Made by a program: the position numbers and the translations under genes. A stretch of DNA of 64,000 nucleotides from Entomortierella parvispora (Eukaryota > Mortierellomycota > Mortierellomycetes > Mortierellales > Mortierellaceae), in contig OY752141.1 in NCBI GenBank assembly GCA_963573315.1, positions 1,674,001 to 1,738,000 of the forward strand, in the 5' to 3' direction. The notes under the pieces are model-generated. The model did not search any database and was not told the DNA's origin. It saw only the letters and a list, made by a program, of their open reading frames with translations. Of the stretch, positions 8,945-19,911 are shown piece after piece. The stretch's first letter is position 1. Every line of letters begins with the position of its first letter.

Positions 8945-11900
8945 TTAGGAAACGGCTTTTTTCCAGAGTGAACCAGGGTTGGTTTGCCAGAATGAAGCGG
9001 CGCTAATTTCCTTAAAAAAATGGATGTTCAGGTTCGAATTGGTGTTGAGCGCCTCTGACAGCGCCTGAATTCCTTCCTCTCCGAATGAGTTGTCACGCAG
9101 GTCCAAAATGGTCAGGGTTGAGTTTGACTTGAGTGCCTCGCAGAACGCTTGGGCTCCTGCGTCTCCAATATTGTTGTTGTCCAGACTCAAAGTCATCAGA
9201 GTCGAATTGATCTTGAGTACCTCGCAGAACGCCTGGGCGCCTACATCTCCAATATTGTTGTTGTCCAGACCCAAAGTCGCGAGAGTCGAATTGATCTTGA
9301 GTGCCTCACAGAGCGCTTGAGCTCCTAGGTCTCCAATTTTATTGTTGTCCAGACCTAAAGTCGTCAGAGTCGAATTGATCTTCAGTGCCTTGGACAGTGC
9401 CTGAGCTTCTTTCTTGTCAATCGAATTGCTCTTTAGGGTCAAAGTGACCAGAGCCGAATTCACACTGAGCGCTTCCGATAGGACCTCAACTCCTTTATGT
9501 GTGATTGAATTTGAATCCAAGTTCAAGGTAGTCAGAGTTGAGTTGACTTTAAGCGCCTCGGAAAGTTCCTGTGTTCCTTTCGGCCCAATCGCGTTGTAAC
9601 TCAAGTCGAGTAAGGTCAATGTCGAATTGTTCTTCAGTGCCTCAGATAATGACTGAGCTCCTTCCTCCTTGATCGAATTTGATGCCAAATACAAGGTGGT
9701 CAGAGTCAAATTGGTTATGAGTGCGTTGGCGAGCGCATGTGCCCCTTCATTTCCAATTGATGTGGAATCCAAGTTTAGAGTGACCAGTGTCGAATTAGCT
9801 GCAAGCGCCTCGGATAGCGCGCAAGCTCCTCTATCTCCAATCGAACATTTCCACAGATCCAAGGTAGCCAATGTACAATTGATCTTGAGGGCATCCGACA
9901 ACTCTTGAGCTCCCTCCTCTCCAATAGGGTTTGATGCCAAGCTCAAAAAGATCAAGGCGGAATTGGTTCTAATTGATTTAACAAGCGCCACGGCCCCTCG
10001 CTCTCCAATCGAGTTTGCCGCAAAGTTCAGGGCGGCCAGAGTTGGATTGATCTTGATCGCCTCAGACATTGCCTGAGCCCCTTTCTCTCCAATCTCGTTG
10101 GACCGCAAGTCCAAAACAGCAAGGGTCGAATTGGTTTTGAGTGCTTCCGACAGTGCCTGAGCTCCTGCCTCTTTTATCCAGTTTGACCGCAAGTTCAAGA
10201 CTTTTAGAGTCGAGTTGGTTCTGATCGCTTTAGCCAGTAGCTGGGTCCCCTTATCTCCAATCGCGTTCGTTTCCAAATTCAAAGTGGTAAGGGTCGAATT
10301 GATCCTCAGCGCCTCGGACAGTGCCTGGACTCCATTCTCGCCAATGCAGTAGCGAGCCAAGTCCAAAGTAGTGAGGCGTGAACTGGATTTGATTGCCTCC
10401 AACAAGCCCTGGACACCTTTCACTTGAATTGACTTGTCCCACAAGTACAGCGAGATCCAAGTAGAGCCAGCTGGAAGCACCTCGGCAAGTGTCCGGACAT
10501 CCACTTTGTCTTCGGATCCGATGACTATCTCAAAGGTCAAGTGGCGAAGGTGGGGTGGCCTTTTGGGGGTGAAATTCGAGAGACTTGAAAGCTTGTCTGG
10601 AAGGATGAGGTGAATCGATATTAAGTTGACGGGTTCCAGTAGTCGGTGGAGTGCTGTGTAGCGATCAGGTTGAAATTGGCGAAGATCCACATAAAGGATC
10701 GATATCAAGGATTTTTTGAGCGTATCTTGCAACGCATCAACATCCTTCGATGCAAAATCCCATTTCAAGTCAATGATGAGTTCTAGGACCCCACTGGATT
10801 TGCGAAGAGCATCATAGAACTCTTTGGCAGCAAACCCAGACTTCAGAGTAATGTCGATCTTCCCCAATTGCTCGTCAAACGTCCCCCCTGCAAATTGGAC
10901 TACATCTCGCAGCTTCTGGGTGTGCGCCTCTTGATAGCCAGACCTATAGTGATCGCGACAGACCCACTTGACGTGACCATCAGAGGTTGTCATTCGATAG
11001 AGGTTCCCAAGAAGATTGTCTTTGCTCGACGTCTTCAAGAACGACCCTAATTGGCGTAGCTCAACACCTTCAACACCCTCGACATTGCTCAAGTAGTTGG
11101 CCAGGTCTGGTTGAATCAAAGGAGTGAAATTTTCTCCTACGACTATACCCCTTGGAGTCGGCTCCTGGACGTTGCCCATTTGCTTGTCGATACACTCGAG
11201 AGAGTAATCAATCTTGGCGGTAAGAGTTGCGATAGGCTGCTGCATATACTCTATCAGCTCCGATACTTTAATGTTGGCCAAGGCAGGCACAACATGACCG
11301 GCGATATTCGAGCCAAATTTGATCAACTCCAGCATCAACAGGAGAAATGGACCATACTTTTTGAAGAACTCGGTCGGCTCGCGAACGACATATCCTTCAT
11401 GCTTGGCCAGATGGAGATGATGGGAAATCTTACTTCCGGATGCTCTGGTATGCTCACCACACTCACAGATGAAGTGCAATCGAAATCTGGTCCTGAACCA
11501 TTTAGCAGGATCGTACGTTGTTGGTTCCTCTGGCAAGACAATAAACAGTCGAGGGATTGGGTACTCAGCCAGCTCTAGCTGCTGCGTCAGAATAGCCTCG
11601 GTCTTTGTTTGGATCAGGATCAATCGATCGTTCATCTGCTTTTGCAATTGCAAGACCTTGATGGCGATCTGTTGAGTCATCGCACCTTGGTCGTAAATGG
11701 CGTCCAGTTTGCGATTCACGGTGTTTTCGAACCCGGTTTTGATCGCAGATGTTGAAGTCAACTTTGCATGGGCTAGTGCCATGATCTGTTCCGAGCTTAA
11801 TGGAGTTCCTTCCTGGCTTGCAAGAACGACAGCTGAGGTTACAGAGTGGAGCAGGCTCTGGAATTGGGTTGTATTAGCACTGGCCTGGGTTGCTTGCTGT

Positions 11901-12422
11901 AACTCTGACTCTGCTGATGAAGAGGCCGAGAATGGCTCCGGAGCGACAGCGAGGTCGGAGATCGATTCTGAAAGGGGGCATGATGGGAGGCTGCTGGTGT
12001 TGACGGGAATGTTTGAGGAGGTTCCGGCCTGGCGCAGAGTGAGATCCATGATCGAAGTTGCGATAGAGGGGTCATCAAGTACATTTTCTGGAGAGACGTC
12101 CAGGACAACGTCCAGGACTTCACCCGGATGGTGCTTGATGCAGAGCGGCACATATCTAGAGAGGACGTTCATGTCAATGTTAGCTATTATCCTTCTTGGG
12201 ACTACTCTGACAGTCTGACTTTTTTCACGGTTACCTTTCTTTGTTGTCGTCCCTCAACATATTGATCACTGCGCCACCTTTCTGGACAAGGTGAGCTCTC
12301 GGGAAAACACGCTCGATATCCTCCCAAAAGATGACATCTTGTCCCTGGACCTGCTCCACGTTGATGTTGATGTTGATGTTGTGAGCTGTGCCCGCCACTC
12401 GAAAGGCTTGGGTGTGTTCCAT
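8945..12422 (-). CDS. LRR (ribonuclease-inhibitor type) receptor-like protein
   Basis: Exon 1 is 12422-12235 and exon 2 is 12155-8945, separated by a 79-nt intron with a GCTAAC branch-like site; the join gives 1132 aa. Order of parts: an N-terminal module starting MEHTQAFRVAGTAH with VIFWEDIERVFPRA and an EVLDVVLD motif (residues ~1-85); a Ser/Ala/Gln-rich linker (~100-230); a middle domain beginning PRLFIVLPEEPTTYDPAKWF (~260-600) with no P-loop visible; and 16 tandem ~28-aa leucine-rich repeats of the consensus LxLxxNxIGxxGAQALSEALKxNSTL (~655-1120). I associate the N-terminal and middle modules with large Mortierella families; no biochemical role is known to me. The repeats resemble those of NLR proteins, but I find no NACHT or NB-ARC domain. 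A binding or receptor-like role is inference. Confidence 0.88.
9080..9390 (-). repeat. Recently duplicated LRR units
   Basis: Three adjacent 84-bp units (LRRs 13-15), carrying NNKIGDLG, NNNIGDVG and NNNIGDAG, are much more alike at the DNA level than the remaining repeats; for example, CTCCAATATTGTTGTTGTCC recurs exactly. They probably arose by recent tandem duplication. Confidence 0.7.
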
Positions 12423-12774
12423 GACTCTTGAACGAGGGCTATTTTCTTTGATTCTCGCGATTGAGGACGTGTGCGTGTATCTATCAGGGACAGGAGGTGG
12501 GGAAAGGGAAAAAGGGGGACGAATGGTTCTCAACTTCTCACACACACAATTTTTTCAGGGAAGCTCGCCACCACTTTGCCATTCTATTTTTGTTTTAGGG
12601 CGTACTTCGCCTCGCAGCGTTGAACGCGTCTTTTCCAGAGGTCTCTCCCCTTTTCCACCCTAAATCAGTTTTTTTTTCATTAATGTGCTCATTCCTGTCC
12701 TCTCCTCTCTTGAACCTCAAATGTGGGTGTGCTTGGGCGACTTCTGGCCGATAAGTAGTGGCAGTCGGGCAATC
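12423..12774. promoter_or_regulatory. Shared divergent upstream region
   Basis: The 350 bp between the LRR gene start (minus strand, 12422) and the divergent copy of its N-terminal module (plus strand, from 12775). It contains no gene of its own and probably holds the LRR promoter. Confidence 0.35.
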
Positions 12775-13005
12775 ATGATGGAACACGCTCGCGCGTTTCG
12801 AGTCGCGAGTTCTGCTCGCATCACGAACATCAACGTGGAGCTGGCCCAGGAGCATTCTCAGTGGGGACCGACTCGAAATCATTTTCTCCCAAGCTCTGAG
12901 TCCGGCCGCTCTCGGGCGCTTATTCTCCACACATGGAATCCGAGATTTTTTTTTGGTGATGTAGTCACTCTCTTTCGCAGCCGCCATGACAATCGTACGT
13001 ACTGA
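12775..13005 (+). pseudogene. Solo, decayed N-terminal module of the LRR family
   Basis: The plus-strand frame from ATGATGGAACACGCTCGCGC reads MMEHARAFRVASSARITNINVELAQ. It aligns with the first exon of the neighbouring LRR protein (MEHTQAFRVAGTAHNININI..VEQVQ) over roughly 30 residues, then diverges. The signature WEDIE, the EVLDVVLD motif and any downstream domain are missing, and the frame ends at 13005 without a recognisable splice to more coding sequence. It lies head to head with the intact gene. I read it as an inverted partial duplication that has decayed, though a short expressed protein cannot be excluded. Confidence 0.6.
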
Positions 13006-13024
13006 GTTTATTTGAGAGATATCC

Positions 13025-13189
13025 TCACCTTCTTTCGCTGGGCGGAACATCGACAAGTCGTTGAAAGCAGACTGGAGTGACGACCACCACGTCCCTGGGT
13101 TGGCGCCAATAGAGTGTTTTGGAGGCTTCCATGTCTGTCGGGACCTGCTGCTTGCTGTGTCTGAGGTAGATGTCCTCGTTGGCGCTCAT
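13025..13189 (-). CDS. Possible small hypothetical protein or first exon
   Basis: Frame of 54 codons starting MSANEDIYLRHSKQQVP and ending SERR, closed by a TGA that overlaps a good donor (AAG|GTGAGG). It could be a tiny protein or the first exon of an unresolved gene overlapping the opposite-strand relic at 12775-13005. I recognise no domain, and coding status is uncertain. Confidence 0.25.
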   Translation of the reverse strand: MSANEDIYLRHSKQQVPTDMEASKTLYWRQPRDVVVVTPVCFQRLVDVPPSERR

Positions 13190-13417
13190 AATGGTGGCTC
13201 TGCCTCAATTTGGCATCAAAGTCACTGCATAGGATCATCGCTTGGTGAGCTTACCCGAGTGTAATTTAGCGAGCGATGATAGAGAAAGAGACAGCAAGAA
13301 GACAATCACAAGTCCCGGCGTTGCTAGATATGAGGGACGTATATATTATTGTGAAAATAGTAACGGCGGGGATAGACTGGAAGTGTGCGTGTTAGGACGA
13401 CAATGATTATTTGTATT

Positions 13418-15304
13418 CTAATTGGACAGACAATCAGGCAGCTTGACCTTGAGGCGCTTGTCGATGCTCAAAAGACCCCAGAAACCCTCCACAGGAGAAC
13501 CAGGCCAGATCTTCCAGGGAGCATCAAAGAACTCGAAAAAGTAATAGGGCAGCTGCTTCGTGTTGGCATCGCAGAGCCAAGTGTCGATAAAGATTTGCAA
13601 GTTGGGGATTGAAGGGATGGACGAGTCTAGTTCAAACAACTCAGAGTTAGAAAAAAAAACCCCCCCACTCCCGGGCACGAGAATACTTGCAAGCAAGGAA
13701 AGAGAAAATAGAAAACACTACGACTTACTGGTGTTGTCCGTGGCAGGGAAAGTAGGCCAACCAACTTCGGTGATCCAAATATCAATGGGCGTTGTGTTAT
13801 TCTTGTTCACGGCAGGTGCGACGGATTGATTCAGATACTTCCAGAACCAGCTCGCAGCATCTTGAGCGGGAACACCAGAGAAAAACGGATGCAAATTGAC
13901 ACCAGCCTTGTCCTCATGGTTCGTCAATGGAGGCTTGTTGGCTGATTCCAAATCAGAGGTGAACACAGGGATATCGGAGTGGCCTAATTGCACGACCTTG
14001 GCTTTGACCTCTGCAATATGGGCCAATAGAACATCCATGGGTTGATAGTTATCAAAAATGACCTCATTTCCGACGGAAACGCCCAAGATGTTGGACCAGC
14101 CATAAGTGCTCATGACAGAAAAGAACTCTTCGGATTGACGAGTGAAAGTGGCGTTGTTGGAATCGATCCAGATTCCGACCACCACCTGCAAATCAAGTTT
14201 GAGTCGTTGAATCGAGTCGATGGTGTAACGAAGTACGTTGCAGTCCGTTCCGTAGAGGCGGACACGTTTGGTGGTTTGAACTAGGAGTTGGAGTTCCTCG
14301 TCCACAGACTGCTGGGTGTTGTAACAGTTGGGCAATTGGGCGTTCAAGGGAACGTAAGCCATGCCGTAGAAGACGCGTTTAAGAGGATAGTTGATGTTGG
14401 GGATGGCCGTGCCATTGGGCAGGATCACTATTGGAGAAGAAAAAAAGAGCAAGCGGCCGATAAACGTTAATTGTATGCCGGGTCAAGAGTGAGCGACCCC
14501 TGGAGGCAAAGCTGTTCATATACATGTCCCCTTCCAATCCACAATTCACAGAACTTCTGTCTGCGCCATGCATGGACGTAACAATAAAAAGTCGGATGTT
14601 CCACCAAGACTGACTGGAATGTCTCGCCCATCACAAAAATAACCACGGCTCTAAGAAGGGTCGTCTCTTGCTCCCTGTAATTCTTCTCAGCCCCATTTTC
14701 TTCAATTCGATATCCGCCCATCTTCTTGACCCTGTTCAGGGCTCGAGGAAGGATCAATCGTCAAGCGCCATTTCTCAGGGGACAGCGAAGGTAAAAGTCG
14801 GTGACCGTAAAGTTCTCACATATCTTGCGTCCTCGCAGATCTTGTATCCTCAAAGAGGTAAATGAAAAAAAAATGACGGCGTGGAGTAGAGAACTTACAG
14901 CTGTTACCCTGAGGTCCTCCGGTACCGGTCGTCGTTCCACCGTTACCACCACCTCCATTGCCTCCAGATCCACCATTGGATCCACTGGATCCATTGCTTG
15001 ACTTGTTGTCTTGGTTTTTCTTGTATGATCCAAAGTACCACCCTAGGACAGCCGCCACTGCGACCAAGAGCAGACCCAACAAGGACCACAAGATGGTCTT
15101 CTTCTTGCTACTCTTCTGAGCCTTCTTTCCATAATCGCGGCTGTTGGAGAGCGCGCTCGCAGCGGCCTGTTCCTGGCGAAGACGATCCTCACGGCGACGT
15201 TGTTGAGGGGTAAGGTTGGTGGCGTAAGCCGCGTTACGGTCATATCCGTAGTCATCTGTCTCGTCCTCGTCATGGAGGTAACGATGATCGTTGTTGTGGG
15301 ACAT
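13418..15304 (-). CDS. Membrane-anchored GH17 endo-beta-1,3-glucanase
   Basis: Predicted cell-wall beta-1,3-glucanase. Exons: 15304-14899, 14427-13729 and 13626-13418, joining to 437 aa; intron 1 is 471 nt. Residues ~1-68 are a charged cytoplasmic tail, ~69-92 a single transmembrane segment (ILWSLLGLLLVAVAAVLGWY), ~95-135 a Gly/Ser/Asn linker, then the GH17 barrel from FYGMAYVPLN. The acid/base glutamate sits in SVGNEVIF and the nucleophile in WITEVGWPT; both are intact. The type II topology matches fungal BtgC-like enzymes, placing the catalytic domain outside the plasma membrane. No GPI signal is visible; the protein ends KVKLPDCLSN. Confidence 0.93.
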
Positions 15305-16719
15305 TAGGATGGGTCGTTGTTGATACCTGTGTCGAAAGAGGGGAAGAGAAAGAGAGAGAGACGATAGGGGAGATAGAGTCGACGAAGGGAAGAACGAAGG
15401 AGTTGTTGCAGAGGAAGAAAGCTGTCGAGGAGAGGGTCGTTAAGATGCAAATCCAGCTACAGTTTTTGGCTAGTTCAGGAACAAAAAAAAAAAATGAGTT
15501 CAGGAGAAGAGTGATCCCAGGAAAGCAAACAAGGAGAGGTGAGGAGGGCGGCATTGTTGCCCTACCTGCGCCGAGTGAATAGCGGTCGTGAGGGGAGGAC
15601 CGCGGGAGGGGATGGAGGAGTGAATGTGTGAATGGGAGAGAGGGAATCCGATGAGGAGAAGGATGACCGCGATGGGAGACACAACGAAAAGAGAAGCAAC
15701 AAAAGCAGCGACGGCGCCCGAGAAGTGCCCGAGGGAAAGAGAGAGACACACAGACAGAATTAGCAGTGCGGCAGGCAGGCCCAGGGAAACATCAACGCCC
15801 GCAATCCATCCAGGCGCCGATCCCTGGAGACACACAGACAGACAGACAGACAGACAGACAGACGCAAGTTCTTTCTGCTCTCTGGCTGTCTGTCTGTCTG
15901 TCCAATGGAGGGTGTTTTGTTGTTCTCTTCACTTGCTCTCGCTCGTGCTTCTGATTAAAGGGCGAGTGTCGAGAGAGAGCAATTGCATTTGATTGCAACC
16001 ACCAAACAACCCCTCTTGCCCAAAGGCAAAAAGGGACAAGAGCGGAGAGGGCGCAAAGAAGAAATCCACGTGATCATCTCATTATTCATTTAAGGGGTCC
16101 ACAAGGGTGCCCGCCATGGTTGCTTGACTTTGGGCTCAACTGATCGACATGGCCTAACTTGAGTACCGTATCCGTGTCGCAAAGGTCAAGGGGTCAGGTT
16201 CTATAGCACTCTAGGTTTAGATCTACGATGCCTGACGTCCTTAATGTAGTTGTCAGTCTGTTCCGACCGCCATTGTCTGTATCGAACAGTTTCCCCGGAT
16301 AAGAAGTGTCTAGACAGCAGCCCGCTGGAGCATTCCTCTTGTTTGGTCGGCACTCCTTCTCTTCTCCCTTCCCGTCAATTCGCAGTGACAGCCCAATTAC
16401 CGCAGCATCTGCTATTACCAGGGAAAACTCGTTTTGAGAGAAAGAAGAAGGGGAAGGAGAGAGGGCGACTTAGTATCTGCCGTGCAAGAGCTGCAGAACT
16501 TGGCTCATCGAAATGGCGTACGTGCATGTACTCCATTCAAATGATTCAGGCCCTTCAGGCAGTAGGGCTGAAATTGCGCCACCTTTCCTTTAGCTAGCTA
16601 ACTCTTCGCCCTGAAGTGGGCGAAAAAGAAAAAAAAATATGAGTCTGAGCGCTTGGCATTCGCACATGGTAGTACAAGGTTCTTGGCACCCTTTCTCACG
16701 CCAGAGCTCGGCCTCGATC
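15305..16719. other. Intergenic region between divergent genes
   Basis: Separates the GH17 gene (minus) from the serine hydrolase gene (plus). It probably holds both promoters, including a purine/pyrimidine-biased stretch at 15330-15420 and the CAGA/CTGT palindromic microsatellite near 15835-15905. No gene is supported. Confidence 0.5.
15835..15904. repeat. Palindromic CAGA/CTGT microsatellite
   Basis: A run of about nine CAGA units (about 15835-15873) is followed after a short spacer by four to five CTGT units (about 15888-15904), its reverse complement. The two arms could form a hairpin. Confidence 0.85.
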
Positions 16720-16726
16720 TATAAGA
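16720..16726 (+). promoter_or_regulatory. TATA box of the serine hydrolase gene
   Basis: TATAAGA about 60 bp before the start codon at 16784. Confidence 0.45.
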
Positions 16727-16783
16727 ATGAAGCAACTATCCTAATGTCCCCTCATTACTCCAACAAGAAAAAAAATCACCCTA

Positions 16784-18731
16784 ATGAAAATCCTCACTAC
16801 TGCCCCCCTTCTTCTCCTAGGAGCTGCGCTGGCTACCATTGAAGGATTGCCTCTAGAGAGCCGTCGACCATCTGCGACGGAATATCAAAAGTGGAGCGAT
16901 GCCATTGAATTGGCTAGAAACCAGACCGGTACTCCTGGACTGAGTGTAGCTGCCCTTTACAAAGGAGAGGTGATCTTTGCAAAGGGATTCGGAAACCGCA
17001 ACAACAAGGGCGAACCTGTTACTCCAGAAGTAAGCGCCAACCCAACAGCTTTTCTTCCCTTTTGATCCGACAACTTCTTTGAACAGCTTGGGGCTCACAC
17101 CCACGTTTTGATTTCTAACCGCCGACCGTTGTAACTCTGTAACTGTTGTGCCTGTATAGACGCTGATGCCCATCGGATCTATGACCAAGGCCATGACGGC
17201 AGCCGTCATCGGCGAGTTGGTTGCGGAGGGAAAGATGGATTGGGACAAGACACCGGTCGTCGAGTATGTCCCCACGGCCCAATTTAGTCCCATTCTCACT
17301 TCCCAGTTGACTCTTTCAGACTATCTCTCCCACCGCACTGTAAGTGTCGTTCGTGTCATGGTTGCTCATCTTCAAATTGCAATTGTGTCTGAATCTTCTT
17401 ATTTTGCAATGTCGTAGGGTCTCCCTCATGAGCAAACCCCTTGGACCTGGACGAAGGAAACCAATGCAGAGGTCTACAGTCACCTAAAGTACCTCAAGCT
17501 TAGCGACAAACTGTCAACGACCATGCAATACTCCAATATCGGTTACGCAATCGCGGGCTCAGCTGCTGAGAATGTTGCCAAGGTCCCCTATAAAGACTTG
17601 GTTCGCAAGAAGATCTTTGGTCCGTTGGGTATGAACCATAGTGGGTTCTCACCTATTGAGATGGGCAAAAGACCTAACCACTCTCGACCCCACTATGCGG
17701 ATTCGCTCAAGGATGCTCAGGAGGGTATATTTCATGAGGGAGAGTTTGATGACTTTTTTGAGGTGGTTGCCGCTGCTGGAGAAGTCTACTCAAATGTCTA
17801 TGATATCCTCAAGTGGGGGTCCACTATCATGAACTATGGACAATATGAGGGCAAACAGGTCTTTAACAGGGATGCGGTGGAGGAGCAGATTTCGGCTCAC
17901 ACAATCGCTCAAGCCAAGAAGGGTATTACAGAGTTCTCGCCTGTAACCAACTATGGCTTCGGCTGGGGAATTACTTCGTACAAGGGCCAAGCCATGTACG
18001 AACACAGTACGTTTTCCCTCTCTCCTTTCTCCTCCTTCTTCGATGCAGACACTTGGTGTTTGTATTTTATAATAATGACTTTTCAACTTTGTAATCTAGG
18101 CGGCGGTGTCCTAGGATTCACCTCCGATCTCGCTTTCTTCCCGGATGGTGACCTGGTGGTTGTGACGTTGTCCAACATATTTGGCGCCGCATTACCCACC
18201 TTGATCGGATTGTACCTCGCGGACGAGATCTTGGATTTGCCAAGAACCAAGGATTGGTTGGGTAAAGAAGCCATGGCCGCGACCAATCGTCTCTATGATG
18301 ATATTGCTGATGCAGAACGTGGTGTTAATCTCCCTCCTCGCCTCAAGAACAAGCCTGCGGCTCACCCTCTGGAAGAGTATGTTGGGGTTTACACCAGTCC
18401 GTTGTTTGCGGGTGACGTCACGATCAGCTTGAAGACGGATGTGGACGAGGATGGATCAAAGAAGGATGGGCTTCACTTCTTCTTCAACAGGTTCACGAGC
18501 AAAGTTGAGCATTATCATTACGAGACGTTCTTGATGAAGTGGGATATGTGGTCTGCAAAGGAGCTGCAATTGGTGAATTTTGTCACAGGGGACGACGGCG
18601 AAGTCGACGCGTTTGAGGTGACATACCTGCAGCAGAAGGTTTCATTCAAAAAGCGGGCTCGCGTGACGGAAGTCAACAACGCCGAAGGCGTCTATGGATG
18701 GGATGATCCTCAGTTCAGCATCCATGAATAA
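16784..18731 (+). CDS. Secreted beta-lactamase-fold serine hydrolase
   Basis: Exons 16784-17029, 17160-17339, 17418-18006 and 18100-18731 give 548 aa. An N-terminal signal peptide (MKILTTAPLLLLGAALATIEG) predicts secretion. The class C beta-lactamase / penicillin-binding-protein fold is shown by the S-x-x-K motif (SMTK, Ser ~89), the Y-x-N motif (YSN, ~180-182), the GLPHEQT loop, and an HSGG motif at the usual KTG position near residue 338. The last ~150 residues form a beta-rich extension (from about YVGVYTSP) seen in eukaryotic members. Such fungal proteins act as esterases or peptidases on unknown substrates, and antibiotic hydrolysis should not be assumed. The stop codon is embedded in GAATAAAG, so the polyadenylation signal may overlap it. 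Confidence 0.9.
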
Positions 18732-19101
18732 AGCTACAGCCTCTTTTGGATTGGAAATGAACGCACAGTCCTGAATTTTGTTTGGATGGCGCCTCTTCAC
18801 CGTGGCTGCTCAAGTATCTGGGGCGGCAAACCACGAAGGTGTTGTCAGGTACTTTTTTCCACTCAATCAACCGCCACTCGCCCCAGCACCGCGCAAACCA
18901 CATATACATGCATGCCCGTGTAGTGAGTCGGAAAGGCTTCATCCTGGTCGTACAAATGGGGGCCAAAGAAAAAATGTCGCAGCAAAAATCGGTGGCGCTC
19001 GCAAATTTGCGCAGCAAGCGAAAGCATGTACCCGTGGGACAATTCTCAGTCTCTCTCCTCTCTCGCTTTCTGTCGAAACACCCACTACAGCAAAAAACAG
19101 C

Positions 19102-19575
19102 ATGTCTGCTCCCGTCGCCTCAATGTCATCGGCAGTGCCAATCCTGCGCTTTGCCCGTCCTACGGCCTCCCTGTCCAACATGCTCCACTTCTACCAAACG
19201 GCCCTGGGCCTTCACCTCATTGCATCCTTCGACAATCACCGTGGCTTTGATGGCCGCATTCTCAGCCCAACTCCTGGTACTGCCAATGGACCAGCGCCCT
19301 GGCATCTCGAGTTTACCTACCAGCACCACCATACCTCTGTAGAGAACTCGGCTAAGCCAGCCGAGATAGAATCGTTCCGCGCACCTACCAAAGACAACCT
19401 GCTGGTCCTTTATTTGAAGGATCGAGCTGAAGTTGAGGCAAGGAAAACTCGGATGGAGGAACATGGCTACAGCGCTGTGGAGTCGGTAAATCCGTACTGG
19501 GATGACTGTGGATTCACGTTTGAGGATTCAGAGGGATGGAGAGTTGTACTTTGCTGGTTGGAGTGGACCAAATAA
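19102..19575 (+). CDS. VOC-fold protein, YycE-like
   Basis: An intronless 157-aa protein. It has the two-module vicinal-oxygen-chelate layout: FARPTASLSNMLHFYQTALG in the first half with WHLEFTYQHH, then LLVLYLKDRAE and NPYWDDCGFTFEDSEGWRVV in the second. This pattern, especially the ARPT..FY..GLGL start and the NPYWD..G.TFED.EG.RVVL end, resembles the bacterial YycE-like group (glyoxalase/bleomycin-resistance superfamily). Metal ligand and substrate are not assigned. The ATG at 19102 gives a short lead before the domain. The stop is part of AAATAAAC, a likely polyadenylation signal. Confidence 0.82.
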   Translation: MSAPVASMSSAVPILRFARPTASLSNMLHFYQTALGLHLIASFDNHRGFDGRILSPTPGTANGPAPWHLEFTYQHHHTSVENSAKPAEIESFRAPTKDNLLVLYLKDRAEVEARKTRMEEHGYSAVESVNPYWDDCGFTFEDSEGWRVVLCWLEWTK

Positions 19576-19911
19576 ACACACCCGTCAATTTTCATTGAAG
19601 ATGTCATCCATCCAGAACCAGAAGTATTGATCTGATAGATGATCGTGGGCCTCAGAGGAGCTGCGCAGGCTATCCCACGCGTGCCTGCGTTTGTTTTTGC
19701 TGCTGTATTAATAAACGACGGCCAAGATAGAAACCGAGACGATCAGTTACACAAACACACAGACAGACACGGTTGAAAGTCGAAAGAAGAGCACCTCGTA
19801 GATTATGACCTTCGTTATACTTCAACCCTGGATTCAACTTCCTTTCCTTTCACTTTTCACGACCACCCCTTCTCCCTCTGCCACTCCTCTCATTTACCTA
19901 TAGCTATCAAC
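19576..19911. other. Intergenic
   Basis: 3' flank of the VOC gene and promoter and leader of the next gene, ending in a CT-rich leader (about 19840-19900). No gene seen. Confidence 0.5.

Noticed and set aside
8945-12172. The LRR gene starting at the ATG at 12172 as an intronless gene
   Set aside because: Exon 1 (12422-12235) joins in phase to position 12155 and supplies the N-terminal module found again at 12775, so the upstream start is better supported.
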